A stretch of DNA of 64,000 nucleotides from Pantoea endophytica (GTDB lineage Bacteria > Pseudomonadota > Gammaproteobacteria > Enterobacterales > Enterobacteriaceae), in the NCBI RefSeq assembly GCF_002858935.1, contig NZ_PJRT01000033.1, forward strand, positions 248,001 through 312,000, given 5' to 3'. The notes under the pieces were generated by a model. It had not been told where the DNA came from and made no database searches. It worked only from the letters and a program-made list of their open reading frames with translations. Shown one piece after another: positions 50,349 through 59,945 of this stretch. The position numbers were made by a program, and so were the translations under genes. How positions within the stretch are numbered: position 1 is the stretch's first letter; each line of letters opens with the position of its first letter.

Positions 50349-50714
50349 GTCGCCATTTATGGCGTAATCCTTGTCGGTTAAGCCAACGACGAGTGCGCTG
50401 GACGGAGCTTCCGTGCGTGTTGTTGAAAAGGGCACATTTGCCAGAGGCGCTGGCGCGTCTGCTGCGGCAAAAGGGCCATTCGCAGCGCTGAGGCTTTTAC
50501 GTTGGGCCAGGAGCCTCACGCATGGATGCGTGAGGCAGTTCGGGGCCGGCCAGGACGGCCGATCCCCGAATGGTCCGTTGGCACAACGTGAAAGCCGAAG
50601 GTACCGCGCTAGCGGCGCGAGGACGGCCCGTGACGCAGCAGATGTGTCAGTGCCCGCACCAGATTTAAAGCAACATGCTCTCTAACTGACAAGCATTACG
50701 CCATTCATGGCGAC
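50349..50714. repeat. Dispersed structured repeat, copy B
   Basis: A 366-base nested palindromic element between tyrR and the GH31 gene. Ends GTCGCCATTTATGGCGTAA (50349-50367) and TTACGCCATTCATGGCGAC (50696-50714) are inverted copies (17 of 19) and each is itself a hairpin. Inner arms 50492-50509 and 50579-50596 pair at 16 of 18; inside lie the hairpins 50513-50536 (GCCTCACGCAT) and 50539-50570 (TTCGGGG/CCCCGAA). Bases 50600-50624 equal the inverted 25-base block of copy A; TTGTTGAAAAGGGCA (50419-50433) and GCAGATGTGTCAG (50638-50650) are also shared. Non-coding. Confidence 0.82.
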
Positions 50715-50731
50715 CTTTCGTAAATCTGCAT

Positions 50732-52768
50732 CTACTCTGGCACGCGGATGTCTACCTGACTTCCTGCTCTCGTAAACACCGGAATTTCACTCAGTGGCGC
50801 GGCGACGCTGATGCGTTGGCCGCCTTGATAGCACTCACCATTGCGGGTAATCCATTGTTCACCAGCAGGTAACCACACTTCACGTTCACGCTGCCCGGCG
50901 TGCAGTACCGGCGCGACCAGAAGGTCGCGGCCCAGCAGATACTGATCTTCCACTTGCCAGCTCTCTGGCTGCTGCGGGTAGTGATAGAACAGCGGGCGCA
51001 TCACCGGATCACCGAGCTCATGGGCTTCGCGCATCAGGCCATCAATATAGGGGCGAATCTGCTCACGTTGCAGCAGGCAGCTTTTCATCAGCGCGTAATT
51101 CTCCTCACCGTAACTCCATACCTCATTGGGTGAGCCGCTGTTACACTGCGCAATACCATCGCGCCAGGCTTCTTCAGGTGCAATTTGTGGCTCGCGGTAA
51201 CCATGCAAACGCATCACCGGACAGAATACCGCCCATTGGAACCAACGGATCAACAGTTCATGAAACGCCGGATCATGAATATTCCCGCCCTGAAAACCGC
51301 CGATGTCGGTGGTCCACCATGGAATACCTGCCATCGCCATATTCAGCCCGGCAGTGAACTGATTACGTAAGGCATGGAACGAGGAGTGAACGTCGCCCGA
51401 CCAGGCAAGCACGCCGTAACGCTGGCTGCCCGCCCAAGCGCAGCGCACCAGATTGACGATCTCGCTCTCGCCCTGTTGTTGCAGACCTTCATAAAATCCG
51501 CGGGCAAACAGCTGCGGATAGATATTGCCCACTTCCTGTACCGGACCGAGATGATAGCGGTAATTATCAAAATCGTAGGCGCGGTATTCTGGCTCTGCTT
51601 CGTCGAGCCAGAAAGTGCGGATGCCGTGGTCATAATAGTTGCGCTTAACTTCCTGCCAGACGAACTCGCGTGCGGCGGGATGCGTGGCGTCAAAAAAAGT
51701 GGTGTTGCCCATAAAATCAAGGTTCACCGATACGCCGCGCTCGCTGTTAACCAGCAAGCCTTTGGATTTCATCAGACGATAGTTATCACTGCGGCTATCC
51801 ACCGTGGGCCACACAGACACCATGGTTTCGATGCCCATCTCTTTCAGCTCCTGCACCATGGCACGCGGATCTGGCCAGTCGCGCGCATCGAAACACCAGG
51901 TTCCCTGATTTGGCCAGTGGAAAAAGTCGATGACGATCACCGAGAGCGGCAGCTGCAGGCGGCGATATTCGCGCGCGACCTCCAGCACTTCCTGCTGAGT
52001 GCGATAGCGCAGTTTGCATTGCCAGAAACCGGTCGCGAAGCTGGGCATCATCGGTGCTGTGCCAGTGGCGCGGCCATACTGACGCACGATCTCAGCGGGT
52101 GTGTCGCCTGCGGTGATCCAGTAATCCATCTGATCGGTTACTTCGGCTTGCCAGCGCGTGCCGTTTTTACCAAAGGTCACCTCGCCGATGGCCGGGTTAT
52201 GCCACAGCAAGCCGTAGCCGAGATTGGATACCATAAACGGCACGCTGGCCTGCGAATTGCGCTGTGCCAGCTCAAGCGTGCAGCCTTTCAGATCGAGACA
52301 ATCCTGCTGATACTGGCCCATGCCATAGATTTTCTCTTCGGCACGCGCTTCAAAGCGCACGCTCAGCTGATATTTCCCTCCCGGAATCGGTCGAAAGGCG
52401 CGCGCATCCAGCTTCAGGGCGCTGATGTATTTGTCCTGACTCTTTTCGCTGGCACCGATGCCCACGGTGCTGCGCTGACGCCAGAACTCCTCGAGCAGCA
52501 ATTCGCCGTGCTGATTATAGAAAGCCAGCTGGCCGCGAATATTCAGTGTGGCGGTGATATTGCCGTTACGCAGGCTGAGAGATTCATGCTCGCGCTGGAT
52601 CTCCACCTCGCAAGCCGCAGGCGATAACAACGCCCAGTCATGGTCGATCAGTTCGGGCTGACAGGTGGCTCGTACTCGCAGGCTATGCGCGCCCCAGGGT
52701 TCGATAACCAGCGTCTGACGGTCAAATGTCCAGATAATACGCTGGGATTCGGCGCGTAATTCACTCAT
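50732..52768 (-). CDS. Glycoside hydrolase family 31 (alpha-xylosidase/alpha-glucosidase type)
   Basis: 678 residues. N-terminal beta-sandwich, then a TIM barrel with VIVIDFFHWPNQGTWCFD near 275, nucleophile Asp in FWLDEAEPEY near 390 and acid/base Asp in AWSGDVHSSF near 457, then C-terminal beta domains. It is shorter than YicI (772). GH31 enzymes release alpha-linked xylose or glucose from oligosaccharides. No signal peptide, so intracellular. It forms an operon with the symporter gene (four-base overlap), the same pairing as E. coli yicJ-yicI, though this subgroup differs. Substrate not decidable. Confidence 0.87.
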   Translation of the reverse strand: MSELRAESQRIIWTFDRQTLVIEPWGAHSLRVRATCQPELIDHDWALLSPAACEVEIQREHESLSLRNGNITATLNIRGQLAFYNQHGELLLEEFWRQRSTVGIGASEKSQDKYISALKLDARAFRPIPGGKYQLSVRFEARAEEKIYGMGQYQQDCLDLKGCTLELAQRNSQASVPFMVSNLGYGLLWHNPAIGEVTFGKNGTRWQAEVTDQMDYWITAGDTPAEIVRQYGRATGTAPMMPSFATGFWQCKLRYRTQQEVLEVAREYRRLQLPLSVIVIDFFHWPNQGTWCFDARDWPDPRAMVQELKEMGIETMVSVWPTVDSRSDNYRLMKSKGLLVNSERGVSVNLDFMGNTTFFDATHPAAREFVWQEVKRNYYDHGIRTFWLDEAEPEYRAYDFDNYRYHLGPVQEVGNIYPQLFARGFYEGLQQQGESEIVNLVRCAWAGSQRYGVLAWSGDVHSSFHALRNQFTAGLNMAMAGIPWWTTDIGGFQGGNIHDPAFHELLIRWFQWAVFCPVMRLHGYREPQIAPEEAWRDGIAQCNSGSPNEVWSYGEENYALMKSCLLQREQIRPYIDGLMREAHELGDPVMRPLFYHYPQQPESWQVEDQYLLGRDLLVAPVLHAGQREREVWLPAGEQWITRNGECYQGGQRISVAAPLSEIPVFTRAGSQVDIRVPE

Positions 52769-54144
52769 GACAACTCCTGTGGTTGTAAAAGGGGGGAAGC
52801 AGTGGCAGCCGGTTGGGCTGACACTTTGTGCTGATTGATGGTGCGCATGGTGGCATCGTTAAGTTTGTAGCCGCGCATCGCCAGCGCGCTTAACAGCGAC
52901 AGCAGGCCGGGAACCACCGAAAACAGCGCCACGATGGCCATCATGGCGGCGGGTTGCTGATGCGGTGCCTGAGCGACGTAACCGCTCAGGCCAAGCGTCC
53001 AGCCGACAATCGCACCGCTGATGGCCATGCCCATTTTCAATACGGCGAGCAGAGTCGAGAAGACGGTGCCATCGAGGCGTTTTCCCTGACGATATTCACC
53101 GTAATCCACCACGTCGGCCATCATCACCCACATCAGCGTGGTGGTGACCTGATAGAAGCTGGAGACGATGAATGTCATGCCAACCAACAGCGCCAGCGAG
53201 CCGGGCAGGAACACGATGCTGATGCTTAGCACGCCAGCAGTAATGGCGCTGAGCGTAAAGGCGGTGATTTTGTTCAGGCGGCGCGTCAGCAGTTTCGCCA
53301 GCACGCTACCGACGCTTTTGCCGACAATATGCGCGGCCAGCAGCCACATGAAGAGGCTGGCATCACCCAGAAAATAGGTGACGTAGTACATCATCGCGCC
53401 GAGCCGCACCACGCCGAATGAGATATTGCAGAACACCAGCAACGCGACCACGCGCCACTGATCGTTACGCAGCAAATCGCGCAGATCGGCAAGAAAGTTG
53501 CCGTGGTTAGCGGGAGCATTGATGCGTTCGCGTGTATTGAGAAAACAGATAAAAAACAGCAGGGTTGCCAGCGTCGCCATTATCGACATTGCTGCGAAGT
53601 AACCGTCCAGTTTGTTACCGCCGCCCAGCAAGGTGGCGAGCGGGATCATCAGGAAAGTGGACATCGCGCCGCCCAGCGTGGCGAGGAAGAAGCGCCATGA
53701 TTGCAGGGAGATGCGCTGATTATCATCGGCGGTGATAATCGCCCCCATCGAGCAGTAAGGAATATTGATGGCGGTGTACATCAGCATCATCAGGCTGTAG
53801 GTCACGGCGGCGTAAATCATCTTGCCAGTCAGCGACAGGCTTTCCGGCACCGCATAAATCAACATACAGCTGACGCCGAACGGTACCGCGAGCATCAATA
53901 GCCAGGGACGGAATTTGCCCCAGCGTGAACGGGTTCGGTCAGCCACCATCCCCATCGCCGGGTCGATCACCGCATCGGCGACGCGCGCCAGTAAAAACAG
54001 CGTGCCAACAAAGATTGCGGGCAAACCCACCACATCGGTGTAGTAAAAGGTGAGAAAAATAATGACGTTATCGATGGCGATATGGCTGGCCATATCACCG
54101 AGGCCGTAACTAAACTTTTCTTTAATGGATAAGCTTGCTTGCAT
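52765..54144 (-). CDS. GPH-family glycoside:cation symporter (YicJ-like)
   Basis: 459 residues with twelve predicted helices. The N-terminal KEKFSYGLGDMASHIAIDNV and the cation-site segment ADAVIDPAMGMVADRTRSRWGKFRPW near 56-82 are diagnostic of the GPH family (MelB, XylP, YicJ, YagG). Probably brings alpha-xylosides or related glycosides in with sodium or protons for the coupled GH31 enzyme. First gene of the two-gene operon. Confidence 0.9.
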   Translation of the reverse strand: MQASLSIKEKFSYGLGDMASHIAIDNVIIFLTFYYTDVVGLPAIFVGTLFLLARVADAVIDPAMGMVADRTRSRWGKFRPWLLMLAVPFGVSCMLIYAVPESLSLTGKMIYAAVTYSLMMLMYTAINIPYCSMGAIITADDNQRISLQSWRFFLATLGGAMSTFLMIPLATLLGGGNKLDGYFAAMSIMATLATLLFFICFLNTRERINAPANHGNFLADLRDLLRNDQWRVVALLVFCNISFGVVRLGAMMYYVTYFLGDASLFMWLLAAHIVGKSVGSVLAKLLTRRLNKITAFTLSAITAGVLSISIVFLPGSLALLVGMTFIVSSFYQVTTTLMWVMMADVVDYGEYRQGKRLDGTVFSTLLAVLKMGMAISGAIVGWTLGLSGYVAQAPHQQPAAMMAIVALFSVVPGLLSLLSALAMRGYKLNDATMRTINQHKVSAQPAATASPLLQPQELS

Positions 54145-54370
54145 AAAGATTCCCGCCTGTCTTTAAATCGCTTAAGTGCAATTGACGGTTAGTTATAGGT
54201 AGCGATGCTGATGGGAACAATTGCGGGATTTGTTACAGGTTTTATGTTTTTTAATTAATGTGATACGGGTAACAAGAATCACAGTAAAAATGCAACATGG
54301 CGGGAATAAGTGCTACGTATCGCGATAAATCAACAGGTTGAAAATTGAGCCATCCTGAAGGTGAGCATAA

Positions 54371-54406
54371 AAAAAGCACCGACGCGTTAATCATTCGGTG
54401 CTTTTT
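54371..54406. terminator. Terminator of tpx
   Basis: AAAAAGCACCGA/TCGGTGCTTTTT, a 12-bp stem with A and T runs, so able to act on both strands. It lies 24 bases after the tpx stop. Confidence 0.9.
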
Positions 54407-54429
54407 GTTTCGCCTGGCAGGCGAGAGAT

Positions 54430-54933
54430 TTACTTCAGCGCAGCCAGCGCGGCATCGTAGTTTGGCTCTTCGGTGATTTCATTCACCAGCTCGCTGTAAA
54501 TCACTTTATCGTTTTCATCCAGCACCACCACGGCACGCGCGGTCAGGCCTTTCAGCGGGCCATCAGCAATCGCCACGCCATAGTTTTCTTTGAACTCGGC
54601 GCCACGCAGGGAAGAGAGCGTGATCACATTGCTGACGTTCTCTGCGCCACAGAAGCGTGACTGGGCGAAAGGCAGGTCGGAGGAGATGCAGAGCACAACC
54701 GTGTTGTTCGCTTCACCTGAACGCTCGTTAAACTTACGCACCGATGCCGCACACACGCCAGTATCAATGCTTGGGAAAATGTTCAGAACTTTGCGTTTGC
54801 CTGCATAATTAGCCAGGGATACGTCAGTAAGATCTTTTGCGACCAGGTTGAAAGGTTTAGCTTGCTCGCCAACTTGTGGGAACTGGCCTGCAACCGGCAC
54901 CGGATTGCCCTGAAAGTGAACAGTCTGAGACAT
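54430..54933 (-). CDS. tpx: Thiol peroxidase Tpx
   Basis: 167 residues (E. coli 168). The peroxidatic Cys is in [16 protein letters not shown] near residue 61 and the resolving Cys in SRFCGAENV near 95. An atypical 2-Cys peroxiredoxin, thioredoxin-dependent, acting on alkyl hydroperoxides and H2O2. Divergent from ycjG, 154 bases apart. Confidence 0.97.
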   Translation of the reverse strand: MSQTVHFQGNPVPVAGQFPQVGEQAKPFNLVAKDLTDVSLANYAGKRKVLNIFPSIDTGVCAASVRKFNERSGEANNTVVLCISSDLPFAQSRFCGAENVSNVITLSSLRGAEFKENYGVAIADGPLKGLTARAVVVLDENDKVIYSELVNEITEEPNYDAALAALK

Positions 54934-55087
54934 GCGATTTCCTTTTTTAACGATGAAATATCTGACTTTTGGAACGTCAGAACAGGTATAGCGCTTGTTT
55001 ATGACATAATTTTTAAGGGTTTACGAGCGCATTTCCTGGCGATAATCGAGCCGGCTCGCATTAAAGCGACGGATTTAAGGAGAAATA

Positions 55088-56074
55088 ATGAGAACAGTGA
55101 AGAGTTATCCGGAAGCCTGGCCGTTACATTCGCCGTTTGTTATTTCGCGCGGCAGCCGCACCGAGGCGCATGTTGTGGTAGTGGAAATCGAGCAAGATGG
55201 CGTTAAAGGTGTTGGCGAAGCGACGCCTTACGCGCGCTACGGTGAAAGTGAGGAGTCGGTGCTCAAGCAGATCGCCTCGCAGCTAAGCGCGTTGCAAAGC
55301 GGCATGACGCGAGAAGCGCTGCAACAGGCGTTACCGGCGGGCGCGGCACGCAACGCGATTGACTGCGCAATGTGGGATCTGGCACGACAGCAGCAGGGCG
55401 AAAGTCTGGTGCAATTGTGCGCGGTGCAACTGGCTGAAGAGATTGTCACCGCACATACCATCAGCATCGATACGCCAGATGCGATGGCCAGCAGCGCGCA
55501 GGCGCTGTGGCAACATGGCGCGCGTTTATTGAAGATTAAAATGGACGATCACCTGATCAGCGAACGTTTGGTGGCGATACGCAGCGCGGTACCGGACGCG
55601 ACTTTGATTGTCGATGCCAACGAATCCTGGCATGCCGAAGGCCTGGCGGCACGCTGTCAGCTGCTGGCCGACCTCAATGTCGCGATGCTGGAACAGCCGC
55701 TACCGGCCGCAGAAGACAGCGCGCTGGGCAACTTTATCCATCCGCTGCCAATCTGCGCCGATGAAAGCTGCCATACGCGTGAAAGCCTGCCGCAGCTGAA
55801 AGGGCGCTATGAGATGGTGAATATCAAGCTGGATAAAACCGGCGGATTAACGGAAGCGCTGGCGCTGGCAGAGGCGGCGCAGCAGCAGGGATTCGCGATT
55901 ATGCTCGGCTGCATGCTCTGCACCTCGCGGGCGATTCGTGCGGCATTACCGCTTACGGCGCGCGCGACCTTCGCGGATCTCGACGGTCCAACCTGGCTTG
56001 CGGCCGATGTTGAACCGTCGCTGCATTTTTCTCACGGCGTACTCAAGCCGCTGGCTGCCAGCGCAGCAGATTGA
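55088..56074 (+). CDS. ycjG: L-Ala-D/L-Glu epimerase
   Basis: 328 residues of the enolase superfamily (muconate-lactonizing subgroup). KIKMD near 154 holds the catalytic Lys pair, metal ligands DANES near 180, EQP near 206 and DESC near 228, with IKLDKTGG near 254. It epimerises L-Ala-D-Glu from recycled murein to L-Ala-L-Glu for peptidase use. AAGGAGAAATA precedes the ATG. Its 3' end overlaps the convergent mpaA by 32 bases. Confidence 0.94.
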   Translation: MRTVKSYPEAWPLHSPFVISRGSRTEAHVVVVEIEQDGVKGVGEATPYARYGESEESVLKQIASQLSALQSGMTREALQQALPAGAARNAIDCAMWDLARQQQGESLVQLCAVQLAEEIVTAHTISIDTPDAMASSAQALWQHGARLLKIKMDDHLISERLVAIRSAVPDATLIVDANESWHAEGLAARCQLLADLNVAMLEQPLPAAEDSALGNFIHPLPICADESCHTRESLPQLKGRYEMVNIKLDKTGGLTEALALAEAAQQQGFAIMLGCMLCTSRAIRAALPLTARATFADLDGPTWLAADVEPSLHFSHGVLKPLAASAAD

Positions 56075-56756
56075 TCATCGCTTCCAGATAGACTTCGGTG
56101 GCTTCGTCCACCGAAATCGGCGGCATCTCGGCGGTAATGCATAACAGGCCGAGGTCGTCGCACCAGCTGCCAAACGAACCCGGCGTAGCATAACCCACGC
56201 TGCTCACCACCGGCAGCGCGGTCTGCTGCGCCAGCCACTGCGCTAATTCGCTGTGGTGCGGATCATCAATACAGGCCAGCGGTTCATGCCACGAAACCAC
56301 CCAACGCGGTTTGATCTGATGAATCAGCTGGCACAGCGCGCGGGTTTCTGGTTCGGAAGAGGGCGCTGATCCGGTTGAAAGCACCACATCACGCTCATCC
56401 GCTTCGCTGTTCCAGCGATACACCGTGTCGCCATGCTGCCAGTTAGCGGCGGGGAAATTACGGTTGAGATCGACGCCATTGGCGTTGGCGCGCAGCCCCA
56501 ACTGACAACCATCGGGATTGACCGCCAGAACAACGTGATGACGCCGCAGCGCGTCCGGCAAGGTGCGCATCGCGCCCGATAAGGTGGCAATCGCGGCATT
56601 CTCGTCGCCGTGCGTGCCAGCAATAATCAGCCCGCTTTCGGCATCGGCGGCGGGTGCCGGAAACCACAGCAGCGGTGCACCCAGCACCGATTGCCCGTAT
56701 TGTTGCCAGACAGCGTCCAGCTTGCCGCGCAGCGGACGTGGATGGTATGACGACAT
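56043..56756 (-). CDS. mpaA: Murein tripeptide amidase A
   Basis: 237 residues of the M14 carboxypeptidase type. The zinc motif GTHGDENAAIATL near 48 (HxxE), GVDLNRNFPAANW near 98 (substrate Arg) and WHEP near 152 (His ligand) are visible. It cleaves the gamma-D-Glu-diaminopimelate bond of murein tripeptide in the cytoplasm. Paired with ycjG (tail to tail) and mppA (divergent), forming a murein peptide recycling set. Confidence 0.95.
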   Translation of the reverse strand: MSSYHPRPLRGKLDAVWQQYGQSVLGAPLLWFPAPAADAESGLIIAGTHGDENAAIATLSGAMRTLPDALRRHHVVLAVNPDGCQLGLRANANGVDLNRNFPAANWQHGDTVYRWNSEADERDVVLSTGSAPSSEPETRALCQLIHQIKPRWVVSWHEPLACIDDPHHSELAQWLAQQTALPVVSSVGYATPGSFGSWCDDLGLLCITAEMPPISVDEATEVYLEAMINLLRWQPAA

Positions 56757-56965
56757 GACGTTCCTCTATGAAATGCTTCCAACACCGCCAAAAGCCTTCT
56801 GGCGCTTAAGGTAAAAATGTGACCGGGAATCCAGCCTCAACATAACGGTAAATAGCCTGCGGGGAAATAGCTATATATCAATCAGCAATTTGCGATAAAG
56901 TGCCAAAAGTTGCTGGCGACACAATCTCTTCGCGGTCGCCATTTTTTTCGCGTAAAGGAGTGGTG

Positions 56966-58585
56966 ATGAAACTAACGTTCCGCAAAACGCTGACTGCCTT
57001 AATTGTAGCCAGTGCTGTCTCACCCGCATTCGCCGCCAACGTGCCGTCGGGCGCACAGCTGGCCAGCACCCAGGAAATTGTTCGCCATATTAAAGATGAA
57101 CCCGCTTCACTCGATCCGATGAAGGCGGTTGGCTTGCCAGAAATTCAGGTGATGCGCGATCTGTTTGAAGGGCTGACCAATCAGGACGCCCACGGAAAAA
57201 TCGTGCCGGGCGTGGCGCTAAGCTGGAGCAGCAACGACAACAAAACCTGGATGTTTACCCTGCGCAAAGATGCGCGCTGGTCAAATGGTGAGCCGGTTAC
57301 CGCGCAGGATTTTGTCTACAGCTGGCAACGTTTAGTTGAGCCGAAGAACAGTTCGCCGTTTGCCTGGTTCGCCGCCTTGAGCGGCATTGAAAACGCCGAA
57401 GCAATCACCAAAGGACAGATGAGCGCCGATAAGCTGGGCGTGACGGCAACCGATGCGACTCACCTTAAGGTGACATTGTCACGTCCTGTACCGTGGTTCC
57501 CGAGCATGGTCGCCAACGCCGCGATGTATCCAGTATCGAAGCAAGTGATTGAAAAAGAGGGCGACAGCTGGACATCACCGGGCAAGCTGGTGGGCAATGG
57601 CGCTTATCAGCTGCAGGATCGCGTGGTGAACGAAAAAATTGTATTGGTGCGCAACGCTAACTATTGGGATGACCAAAAATCGGTGCTGACGAAAGTCACG
57701 TTTATTCCGATTAATGAAGAATCCAGTGCTACCAAACGCTATCGTGCCAACGATATCGATATCACCGAATCCTTCCCGAAAAACATGTACGCGCTGCTGA
57801 AAAAAGAGTTGCCTGGTCAGGTGTATACGCCGGATCAGCTTGGCACCTATTACTACGCGTTCAATACCGAGAAAGGGCCAACCGCTGATGTACGCGTGCG
57901 CGAGGCGCTGTCGTGGAGCATCGATCGTCGCATCATTGCGGAGAAAGTATTGGGCACCGGCGAGAAACCGGCCTGGCACTTCACGCCGGACGTTACCGCC
58001 GGTTTCACCCCGATGAAGAGCTATCTGCAGCAACATAGCCAGCAGGAGCTGAACGCGCAGGCCAAAGCATTGCTGACAGCGGCAGGTTATGGACCGGGCA
58101 AACCGCTGCATTTGACGCTGCTCTACAACACCTCGGAAAGCCATCAGAAAATTGCTATCGCGGTGGCTTCAATGTGGAAGAAGAATCTTGGCGTGGATGT
58201 CACCTTGCAAAATCAGGAGTGGAAAACCTATATCGACAGCCGTAATAGCGGCAGTTTCGATGTGATCCGCGCGTCATGGATCGGCGATTATAATGAGCCT
58301 TCAACCTTCCTCAGTCTGCTGACCTCGACCCACACCGGCAATATCGCGCGCTTCCGCAGTGCGGATTACGATGCGGTGATCACCAAAGCCAGCACTGAAA
58401 CCAGCGTGGCGGCGCGTAACACCGATTACAACAAAGCCGAGCAGATCATCGCCGATCAGGCGCCGATCGCGCCGATCTACCAATACACCAACGGCCGCTT
58501 AATCAAGCCGTGGGTGAAAGGTTATCCGATCACCAATCCTGAAGACGTGGCGTACAGCCGCGAGCTGTGGATTGAGAAGCATTAA
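56966..58585 (+). CDS. mppA: Periplasmic murein peptide-binding protein
   Basis: 539 residues (E. coli MppA 537). Signal peptide MKLTFRKTLTALIVASAVSPAFA, cleaved after AFA, then a family 5 solute-binding protein: DEPASLDPMKAVGLPE near 48, RWSNGEPVTAQDFVYSW near 105, LVGNGAYQL near 205. MppA delivers L-Ala-gamma-D-Glu-Dap to the OppBCDF permease. OppA is the alternative, but the mpaA/ycjG neighbours support MppA. AAAGGAGTGGTG precedes the ATG at 56966. Confidence 0.92.
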   Translation: MKLTFRKTLTALIVASAVSPAFAANVPSGAQLASTQEIVRHIKDEPASLDPMKAVGLPEIQVMRDLFEGLTNQDAHGKIVPGVALSWSSNDNKTWMFTLRKDARWSNGEPVTAQDFVYSWQRLVEPKNSSPFAWFAALSGIENAEAITKGQMSADKLGVTATDATHLKVTLSRPVPWFPSMVANAAMYPVSKQVIEKEGDSWTSPGKLVGNGAYQLQDRVVNEKIVLVRNANYWDDQKSVLTKVTFIPINEESSATKRYRANDIDITESFPKNMYALLKKELPGQVYTPDQLGTYYYAFNTEKGPTADVRVREALSWSIDRRIIAEKVLGTGEKPAWHFTPDVTAGFTPMKSYLQQHSQQELNAQAKALLTAAGYGPGKPLHLTLLYNTSESHQKIAIAVASMWKKNLGVDVTLQNQEWKTYIDSRNSGSFDVIRASWIGDYNEPSTFLSLLTSTHTGNIARFRSADYDAVITKASTETSVAARNTDYNKAEQIIADQAPIAPIYQYTNGRLIKPWVKGYPITNPEDVAYSRELWIEKH

Positions 58586-58599
58586 CCCCGCACATCCGC

Positions 58600-58627
58600 A
58601 GGCGGTGATTGTCACCGCCTGTCATCT
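58600..58627 (+). terminator. Terminator of mppA
   Basis: AGGCGGTGA-TTG-TCACCGCCT stem 15 bases after the stop with a modest T-rich tail (GTCATCTTT). Confidence 0.7.
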
Positions 58628-58706
58628 TTGCTCACAGCCTGATGATTGCAACTGGTCTGCGCCACGCTAGACTGTATCGTATTGATTTTGATAGTGAGGC
58701 GAGTTC

Positions 58707-59690
58707 GTGAACGTCATTGAAGGAAAAGCGTTACAAGTATCCGATGCCATTGTGTCCTGTCAGTTGGATGGCGCAGGCGGCATGATTCCCATCGAAGATA
58801 AAGACGTCATCAACTGCGAACGTCCCTGCTGGTTGCACCTCAATTACACCCAACGGCAAAGTGCGGAATGGCTGCAAAACACGCCGCTGATCCCCGATTC
58901 GGTGCGTGATGCGCTGGCGGGCGACAGCATGCGGCCGCGCGTGACGCGGCTCGGTGACGGCTTCATGATTGTGCTGCGCAGCGTGAACCATAACGCCGAT
59001 TCACGTCCCGATCAGCTGGTGGCGATGCGCGTATTTATCAACGATAAGCTGATTGTCTCGACGCGCCGGCGCAAAGTGTACGCCATTGATGCCGTGCTGA
59101 CCGATCTACAACAAGGTAACGGTCCTGTTGACGGCGGCAGCTGGCTGGTGGATGTGTGCGATGCGTTAACCGATCACGCCAGCGAATTTATCGAAGAGAT
59201 GCACGATAAAATTATCGAGCTGGAAGATGCGCTGATGAATCAGGAAGTACCAGCGCGCGGCGATTTGGCGCTGCTGCGTAAGCAGCTGATTGTGATGCGT
59301 CGTTATATGGCACCACAGCGCGATGTCTATGCGCGGCTGGCTATCGAGAAGATGGCGTGGATGAACGACGACGATCGTCGCCGTATGCAAGAAGTTGCCG
59401 ATCGCTTAGGTCGCGGATTGGACGATCTCAATGCCGGCGTGGCGCGTACTTCGATTCTGGCGGATGAAGTGGCGTCAATACTTGCGGAATCGATGAACCG
59501 CCGCACTTATACCATGTCGTTGATGGCGATGATTTTTTTACCGGCCACGTTCCTTACCGGCTTATTCGGCGTCAACCTCGGCGGCATTCCGGGCGGCAAT
59601 TGGGTGCTGGGCTTTACCGCTTTCTGCGTGCTGCTATTGGTGATGGTTGGCGGCGTGGCAATATGGCTGAAACGGCGGAAATGGTTGTAA
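58707..59690 (+). CDS. zntB: Zinc transporter ZntB (CorA superfamily)
   Basis: 327 residues, the E. coli length. A long cytoplasmic N-terminal domain, then two C-terminal transmembrane helices flanking the CorA-type signature [11 protein letters not shown] near 290 (GVN in place of GMN). E. coli ZntB mediates zinc movement, now thought to be proton-driven uptake. The start is a GTG at 58707 with GTGAGG upstream. Confidence 0.96.
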   Translation: MNVIEGKALQVSDAIVSCQLDGAGGMIPIEDKDVINCERPCWLHLNYTQRQSAEWLQNTPLIPDSVRDALAGDSMRPRVTRLGDGFMIVLRSVNHNADSRPDQLVAMRVFINDKLIVSTRRRKVYAIDAVLTDLQQGNGPVDGGSWLVDVCDALTDHASEFIEEMHDKIIELEDALMNQEVPARGDLALLRKQLIVMRRYMAPQRDVYARLAIEKMAWMNDDDRRRMQEVADRLGRGLDDLNAGVARTSILADEVASILAESMNRRTYTMSLMAMIFLPATFLTGLFGVNLGGIPGGNWVLGFTAFCVLLLVMVGGVAIWLKRRKWL

Positions 59691-59710
59691 GGCAGAAAAG
59701 CGGATTAAAC

Positions 59711-59724
59711 CTGATCGATATCAA
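59711..59724 (+). promoter_or_regulatory. FNR box of fnrS
   Basis: CTGATCGATATCAA matches TTGAT-N4-ATCAA in nine of ten defined positions. Its centre is about 42 bases before the predicted fnrS start, the class II activator position. Confidence 0.88.
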
Positions 59725-59759
59725 TATCCCGCCAGCGCAATCGGGGCAAACTCTTCCCC

Positions 59760-59879
59760 GCAGGTGAATGCAACGTCAAGCGATGGGCGTTGCGCTCCAT
59801 ATTGTCTTACTTCCTTTTTTGAATTACTGCATAGCACATTTGATTCGTACGACGCCGGCTTATCCGCCGGCTTTTTTTT
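59760..59879 (+). ncRNA. fnrS: FnrS anaerobically induced small RNA
   Basis: From GCAGGTGAATGCAACGTCAA on through GGGCGTTGCGCTCCATATTG and CTTACTTCCTTTTTTGAATT to GATTCGTACGACGCC the sequence is almost identical to E. coli FnrS; only the terminator hairpin differs (GCCGGC-TTATCC-GCCGGC plus eight U). It lies directly after zntB as in E. coli. Under FNR/ArcA control it base-pairs with mRNAs such as sodB, maeA, gpmA, metE and folX to shut down aerobic functions. Predicted length about 120 nt. Confidence 0.95.
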
Positions 59880-59945
59880 GTCCGCCTGGCTTGCTCGGCC
59901 AACCTTTCCTATGCTTAAAGGACATTCAGCGACAAGGAGAAGGGC

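Noticed and set aside
51374..52627. 417-codon plus-strand open frame
   Set aside because: It lies wholly antisense to the GH31 gene, whose catalytic motifs are intact. The antisense frame has no recognisable domain and arises from GC-rich codon use.
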